A stretch of 64,000 nt of DNA from Rhizobium ecuadorense (GCF_001187535.1 NZ_LFIO01000207.1:62001-126000); one strand, 5' to 3'; numbered from the stretch's first letter, positions 1-9,185 are shown. A program made the numbers and translations. The notes: a model not told the origin generated them from the letters alone.

Positions 1-1
1 G

Positions 2-256
2 CGGGCGACCGCACCTTACGGCAAGGGTCCGCTCTATCACCATATCGGCCTTTACGCCTATCGGCGCGCAGCACTCGAGCGGTTCGTATCGCTCGGGCCT
101 TCGACACTCGAAAGGCGCGAATCGCTGGAGCAGTTGCGGGCGCTGGAGGCCGGAATGCGCATCGACGCCGAGATCGTTGACACGGTTCCGCTCGGTGTCG
201 ATACTCCCGCCGACCTCGAAATAGCGCGGCGCATTCTCTCCGCAAAGTCGAACTGA
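2..256 (+). CDS. kdsB: 3-deoxy-manno-octulosonate cytidylyltransferase, C-terminal part (5' end outside window)
   Basis: The reading frame is open from the first base and encodes about 84 residues ending in tga at 254-256. The visible sequence carries the KdsB C-terminal features: GLYAYRR, then a segment with [10 protein letters not shown], then the closing [15 protein letters not shown]. KdsB activates KDO with CTP for lipopolysaccharide inner-core synthesis in the cytoplasm. pheA starts 10 bases after the stop on the same strand, so the two are probably cotranscribed, an arrangement common in rhizobia. The N-terminal nucleotide-binding part is outside the window and could not be examined. 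Confidence 0.9.
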   Translation, partial: RATAPYGKGPLYHHIGLYAYRRAALERFVSLGPSTLERRESLEQLRALEAGMRIDAEIVDTVPLGVDTPADLEIARRILSAKSN

Positions 257-266
257 CGGGACCATC

Positions 267-1121
267 ATGAACATCAAGACCAACAGGATCGCCTTCCAGG
301 GCGAATTCGGCGCCAATTCCGACATGGCCAGCCGGGACATGTTTCCGACCATGGAGCCGCTGCCCTGCCAGACTTTCGAGGACGCGTTCACGGCGGTCGA
401 CAATGGCGACGCCGATATCGGCATGATCCCGATCGAGAATACGATCGCCGGGCGCGTCGCCGACATCCACCATTTGCTGCCCGAATCGCGCCTGCACATC
501 ATCGGCGAGTATTTCATGCCGATCCGCTTCCAGCTGATGGTGCTGCCTGGGGTCACCAAGGACGAGATCCGCACGGTGCACAGCCATATCCACGCGCTCG
601 GCCAGTGCCGCAAGATTGTCCGCGCCAACGGCTGGAAGCCCGTCATCGCCGGCGATACAGCCGGCGCGGCAAAGCTCGTGAAGGAAACCGGCGATCGTTC
701 GATGGCGGCGCTCGCGCCGCGTCTTGCCGCCGATCTCTACGGGCTGGAGATCATCGCCGAAAATGTCGAGGATACCGAAAACAACGTCACCCGCTTCGTC
801 GTGCTGTCGCGGGACGAGGAATGGGCGCAACGGAATTCGGCTGAGGAAAAGGTCGTCACCACCTTCGTCTTCAACGTCCGCAACATTCCGGCCGCGCTCT
901 ACAAGGCGCTCGGCGGGTTCGCCACCAACAATATCAACATGACGAAGCTGGAAAGCTATCAGCTCGGCGGACGATTCGTGGCGACACAGTTCTACGCCGA
1001 TATCGAAGGCCATCCGAACGATCCGAACGTGCGCCGGGCATTGGAAGAGCTGCGGTTCTTCTCCGAGAAGGTGCGCATCCTCGGTGTCTACAAGGGACAT
1101 CCGATGCGCGGCCTGCTTTAA
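267..1121 (+). CDS. pheA: prephenate dehydratase
   Basis: The 284-residue protein is a monofunctional prephenate dehydratase, converting prephenate to phenylpyruvate in phenylalanine synthesis. The catalytic domain starts with IAFQGEFGANSDMA and includes the NVTRF motif with the conserved Thr near residue 173. A C-terminal ACT regulatory domain (about residues 195-280) contains the GGFATNNINMTKLES motif expected for phenylalanine feedback. There is no chorismate mutase domain, in contrast to the fused enterobacterial enzyme. The ATG follows a GGGACC-like ribosome site, 10 bases after kdsB. Length and domain order are normal for alphaproteobacteria. Confidence 0.95.
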   Translation: MNIKTNRIAFQGEFGANSDMASRDMFPTMEPLPCQTFEDAFTAVDNGDADIGMIPIENTIAGRVADIHHLLPESRLHIIGEYFMPIRFQLMVLPGVTKDEIRTVHSHIHALGQCRKIVRANGWKPVIAGDTAGAAKLVKETGDRSMAALAPRLAADLYGLEIIAENVEDTENNVTRFVVLSRDEEWAQRNSAEEKVVTTFVFNVRNIPAALYKALGGFATNNINMTKLESYQLGGRFVATQFYADIEGHPNDPNVRRALEELRFFSEKVRILGVYKGHPMRGLL

Positions 1122-1141
1122 CAAGCCCCGCATCAGTCATA

Positions 1142-1510
1142 TTATCTATCCGGCTCACAGACGCGCAGCCGATGCCCATCCGGATCGAGTACGACGAAGG
1201 TCGGGCCGAAATCCAGTTCGGTCAGCTCCTGGGCGATCGGCAGGCCGCGGCCGCGCCAATCGTCATAATGCCGGGCGACGGCATTTTCCCCCGTCACCAT
1301 GAAGGCCACTTCGCCGCGGTTGCCGATGGCGGAGGGCTGCGGCTCGACCTTGCTGCGCCGCCAGAGGCCGAGGGTGAAGCCGCCGTCGAGCGGAAAGGCA
1401 ACGAAATTCGGCGCCTCGACGGCTGGTTCGCGGTTCAGGAGGTTGCGATAGAAGCCGGCGCTTTCGCCCGGGTCCTTGACGTAGAGGATAATCAGATTGG
1501 GGCTGGTCAT
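1142..1510 (-). CDS. VOC/glyoxalase-like protein
   Basis: The 122-residue protein starts at MTSPNLIILYVKDPG and fits one vicinal-oxygen-chelate domain: two beta-alpha-beta-beta-beta modules with SAGFYRNLL in the first and FVVLDPDGHRLRV at the end. Such proteins include glyoxalases, dioxygenases and antibiotic-binding proteins, so the substrate cannot be named. A longer frame reaches 1630, but its first 40 residues look non-native; the ATG at 1510 follows a GGGAGAACC ribosome site. It is last in a minus-strand run below the YafY-like regulator, a frequent pairing in rhizobia that suggests the regulator controls it. Confidence 0.8.
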   Translation of the reverse strand: MTSPNLIILYVKDPGESAGFYRNLLNREPAVEAPNFVAFPLDGGFTLGLWRRSKVEPQPSAIGNRGEVAFMVTGENAVARHYDDWRGRGLPIAQELTELDFGPTFVVLDPDGHRLRVCEPDR

Positions 1511-1645
1511 TTTGGTTCTCCCGTTTATGTGAAATGGTGAGGGCGAGGCCCCGCTGCTGCCACTGAATGGCAGCAGGACGTGGGAGGCTCGGCGACTGCG
1601 GCGCCTCGTTTCCGTCGGGCCGAAGATCAATGGTAATGAAGTAAC

Positions 1646-1906
1646 TTAGAGCGGAAAACGATCCTCGCGGCGCGGGCCGCGCCCGTCCATGAAGCCGAGG
1701 TCACGCTTCAAGGAATCCGGTGTCGATTCAAGATCGAGTTTCGGACGGCCTCCCCTGGGATTCCGAAGAAAGCCCATGACCAGTCGCAGCAAGCCGGAGC
1801 GCGCCGATTGGCGGGCGTCGGCAAAAGTTTCGGCTGAAATCACATCGGCAAAGGTCTCAGTGGTAAAACGGTCGTTGGCGAAATGGATGGCGGGAGGCGT
1901 TGCCAT
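1646..1906 (-). CDS. small conserved-type hypothetical protein
   Basis: This 86-residue protein begins MATPPAIHFANDRF and ends with an Arg-rich tail. I recognise no domain. It has no signal peptide or membrane segment. The middle (RSGLLRLVMGFLRNPRGGRPKLDL) is basic and amphipathic, the end charged (DLGFMDGRGPRREDRF). A GGAGTACTGATC stretch before the ATG contains a usable ribosome site. It lies between the YafY-like regulator and the VOC gene on the same strand. About 145 bases separate it from the regulator; they contain a palindrome-like repeat of GCGCG and CGATGCG words but no clear promoter. Confidence 0.55.
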   Translation of the reverse strand: MATPPAIHFANDRFTTETFADVISAETFADARQSARSGLLRLVMGFLRNPRGGRPKLDLESTPDSLKRDLGFMDGRGPRREDRFPL

Positions 1907-2052
1907 GATCAGTACTCCTTCCCTAGCGCATCGACACGATGCGCGGAACCTTGGATGCTACAGCGACCTTTGCGCGTCCAAAGACGCGCGGCGCTGTAGT
2001 GGATTGGTCCTGATCATAACCCCGACTGCTGACAGTTTATGGCAGCAGCGTT

Positions 2053-2745
2053 TCAGTTCTCGAGCGGCACGTCCTGCTCGCGCCATTCCTTCAGAAGAAC
2101 CGTGCGGCGGCGCGGATAACGCACCTCATGCAGCGTCATGTCGATGATGCGGTCGGTGCGGAAATGGCGGAAGTCCTGGCGCAACTCGCACCAGGCCATG
2201 AGGACGCGGACATGCTCGAAATAGCCGAGTGCGAAAGGCCAGACCCGGCGGCGCGAGATCCGGCCCTGCTCGTCGCCATAATGCAGTTCGAGAATACGCT
2301 CCAGGCGGATCGCCCGGCGGATGGCCGAAACGTCGGCCTTGTCCTCGTCCCGGCGTTTCGGGCCGACGAAAAGGGCGGCCGAATCGATCATTTCCCGCAT
2401 ATCGGCCGGCAGCACGGCGGCAATCTTGGCCAGCGCATCGGCGCCGGCGCCGGCCAGGCGCGGCTCGGCGGCGCGCGCGACCCACCGCGAACCGAGGACC
2501 AGCGCCTCCAGCTCCTCTTCGGAAAACATCATCGGCGGCAGCATGAAGCCCGGCTTCAGCACATAACCGATGCCGGCTTCGCCTTCGATCATCGCTCCCT
2601 GGGCCTGCAGGCTGGCAATGTCGCGATAGAGCGTGCGCAGGCTGACGCCGGTTTCCTCGGCAAGCACGATGCCGGTCACCGGCCGCCGGTAACGCCGAAG
2701 CGTCTGGAGCAGCGTCAGCAGCCGTTCCGAGCGCGCCACCGGCAT
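2053..2745 (-). CDS. YafY-family transcriptional regulator (HTH plus WYL domain)
   Basis: The 230-residue protein has an N-terminal winged HTH (about residues 5-65, with VTGIVLAEETGVSLRTLYRDIASLQAQGA) and a C-terminal WYL-type ligand-sensing domain (about 135-215, RRVWPFALGYFEHVRVLMAWCELRQDFRHFRTDRI). WYL regulators sense small ligands or nucleic acids and often control a neighbouring gene. The start lies 4 bases below the nudC stop on the same strand, so it can be transcribed with HIT and nudC. The ligand is unknown. The downstream VOC protein is the likeliest target by context. Confidence 0.85.
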   Translation of the reverse strand: MPVARSERLLTLLQTLRRYRRPVTGIVLAEETGVSLRTLYRDIASLQAQGAMIEGEAGIGYVLKPGFMLPPMMFSEEELEALVLGSRWVARAAEPRLAGAGADALAKIAAVLPADMREMIDSAALFVGPKRRDEDKADVSAIRRAIRLERILELHYGDEQGRISRRRVWPFALGYFEHVRVLMAWCELRQDFRHFRTDRIIDMTLHEVRYPRRRTVLLKEWREQDVPLEN

Positions 2746-2749
2746 GGTG

Positions 2750-3709
2750 CTAGCGCTTCCACTCCACCCAGTCGCGCATCAGGCGGTGGGCAATCGCCCC
2801 TTTCGGCGGCGAGGCCTTGCCTGTCGCGCTCGGGCGTTCCAGCATTTCGATGGTTTCCTCGCGGGTGAACCAGCGGCAATCTTCCAGCTCCGTCTCGTCG
2901 CGGGTGATTTCGGTGGATTTGGCCTCGGCGTAACAGCCGATCATCAGCGAATGCGGCATCGGCCAGGGCTGCGAGGCGTGGTAGCGGATGCGGCCGGTGC
3001 GGATGCCCGATTCCTCCAGCGTTTCGCGGCGCACGGCGTTCTCGATGGTCTCGCCGGGTTCGAGGAAGCCGGCCAGACAGGAATACATGCCAGGCGCAAA
3101 ATGCGGACTGCGGCCGAGCAGGCAGAGGTCGCGGCTTTCGTCGATCGTCAGCATGATGACGACGGGGTCAGTACGGGGGAAGATCATGTGCTCGCAGGCG
3201 GCGCAGACCCGCTTGTAGCCGCCGATGTGGATCTCCATCGCCGAGCCGCAGCGGCCGCAGAAGCGGTTGTCGCCATTCCAGCGGATGAGGCTTGCGGCCT
3301 GGGCGAATTCACCGAGCAGCACCTCGTCGATCAGCATTTCGCGAAACAAAGTGCGGCCGTCGGCAGGCTTGTAATGACTGGCGAGATCGTCGACGTCGAT
3401 GCCGACGGGAACGGCAAGCCGCGGCTCGCCTGATTTGCGGTAGCCGAGAAGCACGGTCTCGTCCCAATCCGGCTGCAATTCCTGCAGCTCGTAGCGGGCA
3501 AAGAGCGGATCGAGCACCTGGCCGTCATGCTTCAGCACCAGCCTGTCTCTGGCGAAGGCGAAGATATGCGTGCCGTCCCTCGCCAGCGCCTTTTCGACGG
3601 AGTGTTCGTCGCGATGCTCGGAATCGCGATTGAGGTCATTGGCGGCAAAAGCCGTGAGATTGCTGGGTTCGGGATGCGGCACATCCGAATCGAAAAGCGA
3701 ATGACTCAT
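2750..3709 (-). CDS. nudC: NADH pyrophosphatase / NAD-capped RNA decapping hydrolase
   Basis: The 319-residue protein carries the complete NudC signature. It has a four-cysteine zinc ribbon (FCGRCG and VCAAC, mid-protein), a Nudix box (GFLEPGETIENAVRRETLEESGI reading with all conserved Gly, Glu and Arg residues), and the SQPWPMPHSLM motif diagnostic of NADH diphosphatases. It cleaves NAD(H) to NMN(H) and AMP and may decap NAD-RNA. The start at MSHSLF overlaps the HIT stop by ATGA, indicating translational coupling. A longer frame to 3805 would run inside the HIT gene and is unlikely. The next gene begins after 4 bases. Confidence 0.93.
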   Translation of the reverse strand: MSHSLFDSDVPHPEPSNLTAFAANDLNRDSEHRDEHSVEKALARDGTHIFAFARDRLVLKHDGQVLDPLFARYELQELQPDWDETVLLGYRKSGEPRLAVPVGIDVDDLASHYKPADGRTLFREMLIDEVLLGEFAQAASLIRWNGDNRFCGRCGSAMEIHIGGYKRVCAACEHMIFPRTDPVVIMLTIDESRDLCLLGRSPHFAPGMYSCLAGFLEPGETIENAVRRETLEESGIRTGRIRYHASQPWPMPHSLMIGCYAEAKSTEITRDETELEDCRWFTREETIEMLERPSATGKASPPKGAIAHRLMRDWVEWKR

Positions 3710-4116
3710 GATGAAAGGGCTTCCCGCAGCTTCGCTATGAATTCGTCTCTCTTTCCGTCCTCGTAGGGTTCCGCGCGCCCGAATCCCCAGACGGGACCCG
3801 GCCAATTGGCGTCGCCTTCGAAGCGGGCAATGATATGAACATGAAGCTGGCGGACGATATTGCCAAGAGCCCCGACATTGATTTTTGCAGCACCAGTAAT
3901 CTCTTTGAGCGCTTTGGCGACGAGGTCCGTCTCGAAGGCGAGCAGCACCTGGTCGAGCGGCGTCAGCTCGAAGATCTCGGTGATGTCGGCCCGGCGCGGC
4001 ACCAGAATGAGCCAGGGCCAGCGGGCATCCCTCGACAATCTGAGATCACAGAGGCCGGTGACCATGACGCTGGTGCTGTCGTTTTCCAGCCGGGGGTCGA
4101 GCACGAAACCGTCCAA
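3706..4116 (-). CDS. HIT-family hydrolase
   Basis: The HIT domain is shown by WLILVPRRADITEIFELTPLDQ and NVGALGNIVRQLHVHIIARFEGD. The histidine triad reads Q-L-H-V-H: the first His is Gln, but the central nucleophile His is kept, a variant seen in HIT branches. HIT proteins hydrolyse nucleoside phosphoramidates or dinucleotides. I chose a TTG at 4116 (136 residues) because it is preceded by GGGAGGA at 6 bases and starts just before the conserved DGFVLDPRLE; a frame reaching 4236 would run into the SRP RNA. It overlaps nudC by ATGA. Confidence 0.8.
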   Translation of the reverse strand: MDGFVLDPRLENDSTSVMVTGLCDLRLSRDARWPWLILVPRRADITEIFELTPLDQVLLAFETDLVAKALKEITGAAKINVGALGNIVRQLHVHIIARFEGDANWPGPVWGFGRAEPYEDGKRDEFIAKLREALSS

Positions 4117-4168
4117 AGGGCATTCCTCCCATGTTTTCCAACGACTAGCAGTTTTTTCGCATGTTGGC

Positions 4169-4197
4169 TTGCTTTTGATGACGATATTGCCGATATG
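4169..4197 (+). promoter_or_regulatory. sigma70-type promoter of SRP RNA
   Basis: TTGCTT (4169-4174) and GATATG (4192-4197) are separated by exactly 17 bases. The predicted start, about seven bases after the -10 box, falls at 4204, where the SRP RNA terminal helix begins. The promoter is read from sequence only. Confidence 0.6.
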
Positions 4198-4203
4198 TGC
4201 ATC

Positions 4204-4301
4204 CGGGAGGTTGGTGGTGGACGAGCCACTCGCCAACCGGGTCAGGTCCGGAAGGAAGCAGCCCTAACGAGCCCGGCACGGGTCATCGTGCCAGCCTCCC
4301 A
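4204..4301 (+). ncRNA. ffs: signal recognition particle RNA (4.5S type)
   Basis: The apical domain IV signature is complete: GGTCAGGTCCGGAAGGAAGC followed by AGCCCTAA at 4240-4266, the Ffh M-domain binding loop and asymmetric bulge. The ends pair (GGGAGGTTGG with CCAGCCTCCC), giving the single long hairpin of about 98 nt typical of the short bacterial SRP RNA. The RNA joins Ffh and directs nascent membrane proteins to FtsY. It sits just upstream of dnaX on the same strand, as in other rhizobia. The exact 5' and 3' ends are estimated from the terminal helix. Confidence 0.95.
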
Positions 4302-4347
4302 CCTTCTCTCCACGAAGTGCCCGACGATCCGGGCGACAAGCAGGGCG

Positions 4348-6228
4348 ATGAGCGACACCGAGCGACAATCAAAAGATGCCGCCTCGACGGGCACCGGATA
4401 CCGGGTGCTGGCTCGCAAATACCGCCCCAAGGATTTTACGGACCTGATGGTCGGCCAGGAGCCGATGGTCCGCACCCTGACCAACGCCTTCGAAACCGGC
4501 CGCATCGCCCAGGCCTATATGCTGACCGGCGTGCGCGGCGTCGGCAAGACGACGACGGCGCGCATCCTGGCGCGGGCGCTGAATTACAAGACATCCGATA
4601 TCGACAAGCCGACGATCGACCTTCGCACCCCCGGCGAACATTGCCAGGCGATCATGGAAGGCCGCCATGTCGACGTGATCGAGATGGACGCCGCCTCCCA
4701 TACCGGCATCGACGATATAAGAGAGATCATCGAGCAGGTGCGCTACCGGCCGGTTTCGGCGCGCTACAAGGTCTATATCATCGACGAAGTGCACATGCTG
4801 TCGACGCAGGCCTTCAACGGCCTGTTGAAGACGCTGGAAGAACCGCCGGAGCATGTGAAGTTCATCTTCGCCACCACCGAAATCCGTAAGGTGCCGATCA
4901 CCGTGCTGTCGCGCTGCCAGCGCTTCGACCTGCGCCGCATCAGCACGTCGGATCTCGTCGGGCTGTTTTCGACGATCGCCGCCAAGGAAGGCATCGAGGC
5001 GGAACCGGATGCGCTGGCGATGATCGCACGTGCCGCCGAAGGCTCGGCGCGCGACGGCCTGTCGCTGCTCGACCAGGCGATCGCCCATGGCGCGGGCGCC
5101 GTCCAGGCCGAAGCCGTGCGCGGGATGCTCGGCCTTGCCGACCGCGCCCGGATCGTTGATCTCTTCCAGCATGTCGTCAAGGGTGACGTCGCCGCAGCCC
5201 TCGGTGAATTCCAGAGCCAGTACGAGGCCGGCGCCAATCCGGTGGTGGTGCTGACCGATCTTGCCGATTTCACCCATCTGGTAACGCGGCTGAAATACGT
5301 GCCGGATGCGGCGAACGACCCCTCGCTCAGCGAAGTCGAGCGCACCAAGGCGGCGGAATTCGCCAAGGGCGTCGCGGTCACGACGCTGTCGCGCATCTGG
5401 CAGATGCTGCTGAAAGGCATTCCGGAAACGGAAGGCTCGTCGCGGACGGCGGGTGCGGCCGAAATGGTGCTGATCCGGCTCGCGCATGCGGCGCATCTGC
5501 CGGCGCCCGAGGATGCGGCGCGGCGGCTTGCCGAATTTTCCGGCGACAATGCCGGCTCGCGGCCCTCCTCCCCGCCTTCCGGCAATGGCGGCGGCAGCGG
5601 TACGCGCGTTCCCTATCAAAGCAGTGTCGCGGCACGCGCGCCGGAAATCGCACCCGGCAAACCGCAGGCGTCGGCGCCGGTGGCGATGCTGCGCGCCGTG
5701 CCGAGCAGCCAGCCGGAGACGACGCCTGTCGGGCGGATCGAGACGAAACCGGCCGAGGCACCGAAGCCGCTCGTCCCGGTCAATTCGGTCAGTGATATCG
5801 TCGATCTCGCCGCCGAGAAGCGGGACGTCAAGCTGAAGGCACTGGTGCGCAACTTCGTGCGGCCTGTCCGCATCGAACCCGGCCGGCTGGATGTGAACCT
5901 CACCGAGGGCGCACCGGGCACGCTGCTGAACGAGCTTGCCGTCAAACTGAAGGAATGGACGGGCATCCACTGGATCGTCAGCACCAGCCGCGAAGAAGGC
6001 GGCCCGACGTTGGTGGAGGCGGAAGCCAAAGCGCAGCAACAGCGCGTCAGCGATGCCCGCCAGGACCCCGATGTCGCGGCGATCCTGGCGCAGTTTCCGG
6101 GCGCCAAGATCATCGACGTGCGCGTCAGGGCGCCGACGCCGGAGGAGGAAGCGGAAGAGGCAACACCGCCTGCCGCCGCCGAATCGGAAGACGGTGATAT
6201 CCTGCCCGGCGACGACATAGAATTCTGA
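4348..6228 (+). CDS. dnaX: DNA polymerase III subunits gamma/tau
   Basis: The 626-residue protein is the clamp-loader ATPase. It shows Walker A ([14 protein letters not shown]), Walker B (YIIDEVHML), sensor 1 ([25 protein letters not shown]) and the SRC arginine-finger motif, then a collar and a long Ala/Pro-rich linker before a tau-like C-terminal domain. The start MSDTERQSK at 4348 avoids overlap with the SRP RNA. The zinc module is degenerate: E. coli has four Cys between the Walker motifs, but here only one remains (PGEHC). I saw no obvious frameshift site producing a short gamma form. ybaB follows after 20 bases. Confidence 0.95.
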   Translation: MSDTERQSKDAASTGTGYRVLARKYRPKDFTDLMVGQEPMVRTLTNAFETGRIAQAYMLTGVRGVGKTTTARILARALNYKTSDIDKPTIDLRTPGEHCQAIMEGRHVDVIEMDAASHTGIDDIREIIEQVRYRPVSARYKVYIIDEVHMLSTQAFNGLLKTLEEPPEHVKFIFATTEIRKVPITVLSRCQRFDLRRISTSDLVGLFSTIAAKEGIEAEPDALAMIARAAEGSARDGLSLLDQAIAHGAGAVQAEAVRGMLGLADRARIVDLFQHVVKGDVAAALGEFQSQYEAGANPVVVLTDLADFTHLVTRLKYVPDAANDPSLSEVERTKAAEFAKGVAVTTLSRIWQMLLKGIPETEGSSRTAGAAEMVLIRLAHAAHLPAPEDAARRLAEFSGDNAGSRPSSPPSGNGGGSGTRVPYQSSVAARAPEIAPGKPQASAPVAMLRAVPSSQPETTPVGRIETKPAEAPKPLVPVNSVSDIVDLAAEKRDVKLKALVRNFVRPVRIEPGRLDVNLTEGAPGTLLNELAVKLKEWTGIHWIVSTSREEGGPTLVEAEAKAQQQRVSDARQDPDVAAILAQFPGAKIIDVRVRAPTPEEEAEEATPPAAAESEDGDILPGDDIEF

Positions 6229-6248
6229 TTTCAAGAAGGAGCGAGACG

Positions 6249-6572
6249 ATGCGCGACATCATGGGCATGATGGGCAAAGTCAAGGAAATGCAGGCCAAGA
6301 TGGAGCAGATGCAGGCGGAGATCGCCGAGCTTGCCGCCGAGGGCAAAGCGGGCGGCGGCCTCGTCACCGTCGTCATCTCCGGCAAGGGCGAACTGAAGAG
6401 CCTGAAGATCGACCCGTCGCTATTCAAGGAAGACGATGTCGAGATCCTCGAGGACCTGATCGTCGCCGCCCACAAGGACGCCAAGGACAAGGCCGAGGCG
6501 CTCGCTGCCGAAAAGACCAAGGCACTGACCGCCGGTCTGCCGATCCCACCCGGGTTCAAACTGCCGTTCTGA
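6249..6572 (+). CDS. ybaB: YbaB/EbfC nucleoid-associated protein
   Basis: The 107-residue protein is a YbaB/EbfC-family DNA-binding protein: an N-terminal Met/Gln-rich helix ([23 protein letters not shown]), a central beta sheet ([22 protein letters not shown]) and a C-terminal helix with [16 protein letters not shown], ending [12 protein letters not shown]. These form tweezer-like dimers on DNA. The dnaX-ybaB-recR order is widely conserved and links it to replication and repair. The ribosome site AAGGAGCGAGACG precedes the ATG. Here recR is separated from it by a gene on the opposite strand. Confidence 0.93.
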   Translation: MRDIMGMMGKVKEMQAKMEQMQAEIAELAAEGKAGGGLVTVVISGKGELKSLKIDPSLFKEDDVEILEDLIVAAHKDAKDKAEALAAEKTKALTAGLPIPPGFKLPF

Positions 6573-6649
6573 GAACTGGGCGCTCTCTTCATTTCACCGC
6601 TGCTCGGCTGCGATGATCGCGCTCGCGATCCAAGGGTAAAAAAGCGCTC

Positions 6650-7267
6650 CTAGAACTGCGCTTCCAGCATCGATCGCAGCTTGTAATGAATGGGAGCGGC
6701 GAGATAACGCACTCGGTCTGGCTCCGAAAGCCGCCGACCGAAAGTCTCCATCAGTTCCGGCATCTTGACCTTCTCTCCGGCAAAGGGTCGGTGTTCCACC
6801 GGCATTCCGGCCTTAGCCACGCCACCCCTGATCACGCGGCAGTAAATGCCGGGACGGGCGGCGGCGGTATAGCGCTTGACGAATTTCGGGTCGGCCATCC
6901 TGGCGGCGAAGGTGGCGCAGGGAATGCGGCAGGCGCTGACCTCGAGGACGAGATCACCTGATAGGAACCGGTCGCCGACGGAAACGTCGCGATTGTCGAG
7001 GTCCGAGATCACCATGTTTTCGCCGAAGGTGCCGGACTCGTACGGGCGGCCGAGTTGCTGCGCCCACCAGTCGAGCGTCAGCGATCCCTCGATATAGACG
7101 GCCTGGTCGACGCCGCCATGGTGTTTGCGGTTGCAGATGGCATCGCCGACCAGCCCTTCGGCATCGATCATCACCGCGCCGTTGACGGCATGTTTGAAGA
7201 TGCCGGTCTTGTAGCTCTTGCCCGGCAGCCTTTCCGGATTGCCGGTGCACAGCGCCAGGATTTTCAT
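6650..7267 (-). CDS. MOSC domain protein
   Basis: The 205-residue protein begins MKILALCTGNPERLPGKSYKTGIFK and contains the MOSC core: HHGGVDQAVY near residue 50, YESGTFGENMVISDLDNRDVSVGDRF near 80-105, and a conserved Cys in VSACRIPC near residue 117. MOSC domains bind molybdenum cofactor or related sulfur carriers; YiiM-like members act with reductase partners on N-hydroxylated compounds. It stands alone on the minus strand, convergent with ybaB and divergent from recR. A longer upstream frame would run into recR and is rejected. The physiological substrate is unknown. Confidence 0.85.
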   Translation of the reverse strand: MKILALCTGNPERLPGKSYKTGIFKHAVNGAVMIDAEGLVGDAICNRKHHGGVDQAVYIEGSLTLDWWAQQLGRPYESGTFGENMVISDLDNRDVSVGDRFLSGDLVLEVSACRIPCATFAARMADPKFVKRYTAAARPGIYCRVIRGGVAKAGMPVEHRPFAGEKVKMPELMETFGRRLSEPDRVRYLAAPIHYKLRSMLEAQF

Positions 7268-7324
7268 GGGACGGCCGATCCTTCCGCGATTCCGTTTCCG
7301 CTCCATATCAGTTAAGAACGGCGC

Positions 7325-7930
7325 ATGGCAAAACGAGTCACCGGCCCCGAAATCGAAAAACTCATCCAGCTTCTGGCGAAGGTGCCGGGCCTCGGGCCGC
7401 GCTCGGCGCGCCGGGCGGCACTGCACCTGATCAAGAAGAAGGACCAGTTGCTGGGGCCCCTGTCGAATGCGATGGGCGAGGCCTATGACAAGGTGAAGAT
7501 CTGCTCGCGCTGCGGCAATGTCGATACCGTCGACCCCTGCACGGTCTGCACCGACACGCAGCGCGATCAATCCATCATCATCGTCGTCGAGGACGTATCC
7601 GACCTCTGGGCGCTGGAGCGGGCAGGCGCGATGAACGCCGCCTATCACGTGCTCGGCGGCACGCTGTCGCCGCTCGACGGGATCGGCCCAGACGATCTCA
7701 ATATTCGCGGACTGATCGACCGGATCGGCGAAGGCGGCATCCGGGAGCTGATCATCGCGGTGAACGCCACCGTCGAGGGACAGACGACCGCGCATTACAT
7801 CACCGACCAATTGCAGGGGCTTAACGTGAAGATCACCCGGCTGGCGCACGGCGTGCCGGTCGGCGGCGAACTCGACTATCTCGACGAGGGCACGCTGGCG
7901 GCGGCCCTTCGGGCAAGGACGGTGATATGA
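7325..7930 (+). CDS. recR: recombination mediator RecR
   Basis: The 201-residue protein has the full RecR order: a helix-hairpin-helix ([26 protein letters not shown], residues 11-38), a C4 zinc finger ([16 protein letters not shown], about 58-73), a Toprim domain ([15 protein letters not shown]) and a C-terminal [16 protein letters not shown] motif. With RecO it loads RecA on gapped DNA. The lytic transglycosylase start lies immediately after the stop. Length and motifs are normal. Confidence 0.96.
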   Translation: MAKRVTGPEIEKLIQLLAKVPGLGPRSARRAALHLIKKKDQLLGPLSNAMGEAYDKVKICSRCGNVDTVDPCTVCTDTQRDQSIIIVVEDVSDLWALERAGAMNAAYHVLGGTLSPLDGIGPDDLNIRGLIDRIGEGGIRELIIAVNATVEGQTTAHYITDQLQGLNVKITRLAHGVPVGGELDYLDEGTLAAALRARTVI

Positions 7931-7941
7931 GAGGGTTTTAT

Positions 7942-9180
7942 ATGCTGCGGACACTCGCACTCGCGATAACGGCCGCTCTCCTCCCCCTCCCCGCCCTCGC
8001 AGCCCCTTCGAAAGCCGATGTCGAGGCGCAGTTCGAGACCTGGGTGCAGAAGGATCTCTGGCCGGAGGCGAAAGCGAACGGTATTTCCGAGAAGACCTTC
8101 AAGGCGGCCTTCTCCGGCATTGAGCTGAACTGGAACCTGCCCGATCTCGCCCCGCCTGGTTTCCCGCCGCCGAAGGAGCAGAAGCAGACGCAGGCGGAGT
8201 TTTCCTCGCCCGCTCCCTATTTCAACGAGGACCATCTGAAGAGGCTTGCCGCAACCGGCCGCGGCTTTGCCGCGCAATATGGCTCAACGCTGAAGCGGAT
8301 CGAGAAGACCTATGGCGTGCCGGGCTCGATCGTGCTGGCCATCTGGGGCCGGGAGACCGGCTTCGGCGCGGCGAAGATCCCGAATTCGGCGGTCGAGGTG
8401 CTGGCGACCAAGGCCTTCATGTCGACGCGCAAGGAGATGTTCCGCTCCGAGCTGATGGCGGCGCTGCATATTCTCGACGGCGGCGACGTGACGCCCGCCG
8501 AGTTCAAAGGTTCGTGGGCCGGCGCGCTCGGCCAGCCGCAATTCATGCCGACGAGCTATCTGAAATATGCGGTCGATTTCGACGGCGACGGTCACCGCAA
8601 CATCTGGACCTCGGTGCCGGATACGCTTGCCTCGATCGCCAACTATCTGGTCAAGAAGGGCTGGCAGCGCGACCGCGACTGGGGCTTCGAGGTCTCGATC
8701 CCGGAGGCGGTCTCCTGCGCCCAGGAGGGACCGGATCTGGCGAAACCGCTGTCGCATTGGGCTTCGCTCGGCATCGAGCGCATCTCCGGCAAGGGCTTTC
8801 CCGCGGGCGAGATGAAAGCGCAAAGCATGATGCTGGTGCCGGCCGGCCGGGACGGGCCTGAGTTCATCGTCACGCCGAATTTCTACGTCATCAAGGAATA
8901 CAACAATTCCGATCTCTACGCGCTCTATATCGGCAATCTCGCCGACCGGATCGCCTCCAATGCCGGCGCCTTTGCAGGCCGATGGGGCGATGTCGGCAAG
9001 ATGCTGCGCTCAGATGTCGCCGCCATGCAGAAGGCGCTGGAGCGGCAGGGCTACGATGTCGGCGGCTCCGACGGTCTGCCTGGTTACAAAACCCGGCGTT
9101 CGATCGGCCAGTGGCAGGCGAAGAACGGCATGACGCCGACCTGCTTTCCCGAAGCGACGATGAAGGGCAAGCTCAAGTAG
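7942..9180 (+). CDS. lytic murein transglycosylase, MltB-like with peptidoglycan-binding domain
   Basis: The 412-residue protein starts with a signal peptide (MLRTLALAITAALLPLPALAA). The SLT2-type domain has the catalytic Glu in AIWGRETGFGA and the GSWAGALGQPQFMPTSYLKYAVDFDGDG motif of membrane-bound lytic transglycosylase B relatives. A C-terminal peptidoglycan-binding domain (DVAAMQKALERQGYDVGGSDGLPGYKTRRSIGQWQ) anchors it to the wall. It cleaves glycan strands to 1,6-anhydro-MurNAc. I chose the ATG at 7942 because GAGGG lies 6 bases upstream; an in-frame ATG at 7927 overlaps the recR stop and is an alternative. No lipobox Cys is present, so it is probably soluble in the periplasm. Confidence 0.9.
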   Translation: MLRTLALAITAALLPLPALAAPSKADVEAQFETWVQKDLWPEAKANGISEKTFKAAFSGIELNWNLPDLAPPGFPPPKEQKQTQAEFSSPAPYFNEDHLKRLAATGRGFAAQYGSTLKRIEKTYGVPGSIVLAIWGRETGFGAAKIPNSAVEVLATKAFMSTRKEMFRSELMAALHILDGGDVTPAEFKGSWAGALGQPQFMPTSYLKYAVDFDGDGHRNIWTSVPDTLASIANYLVKKGWQRDRDWGFEVSIPEAVSCAQEGPDLAKPLSHWASLGIERISGKGFPAGEMKAQSMMLVPAGRDGPEFIVTPNFYVIKEYNNSDLYALYIGNLADRIASNAGAFAGRWGDVGKMLRSDVAAMQKALERQGYDVGGSDGLPGYKTRRSIGQWQAKNGMTPTCFPEATMKGKLK

Positions 9181-9185
9181 CCGTT

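Noticed and set aside
4369..6234. 621-residue open frame antisense to dnaX
   Set aside because: Shadow of dnaX; no recognisable domain.
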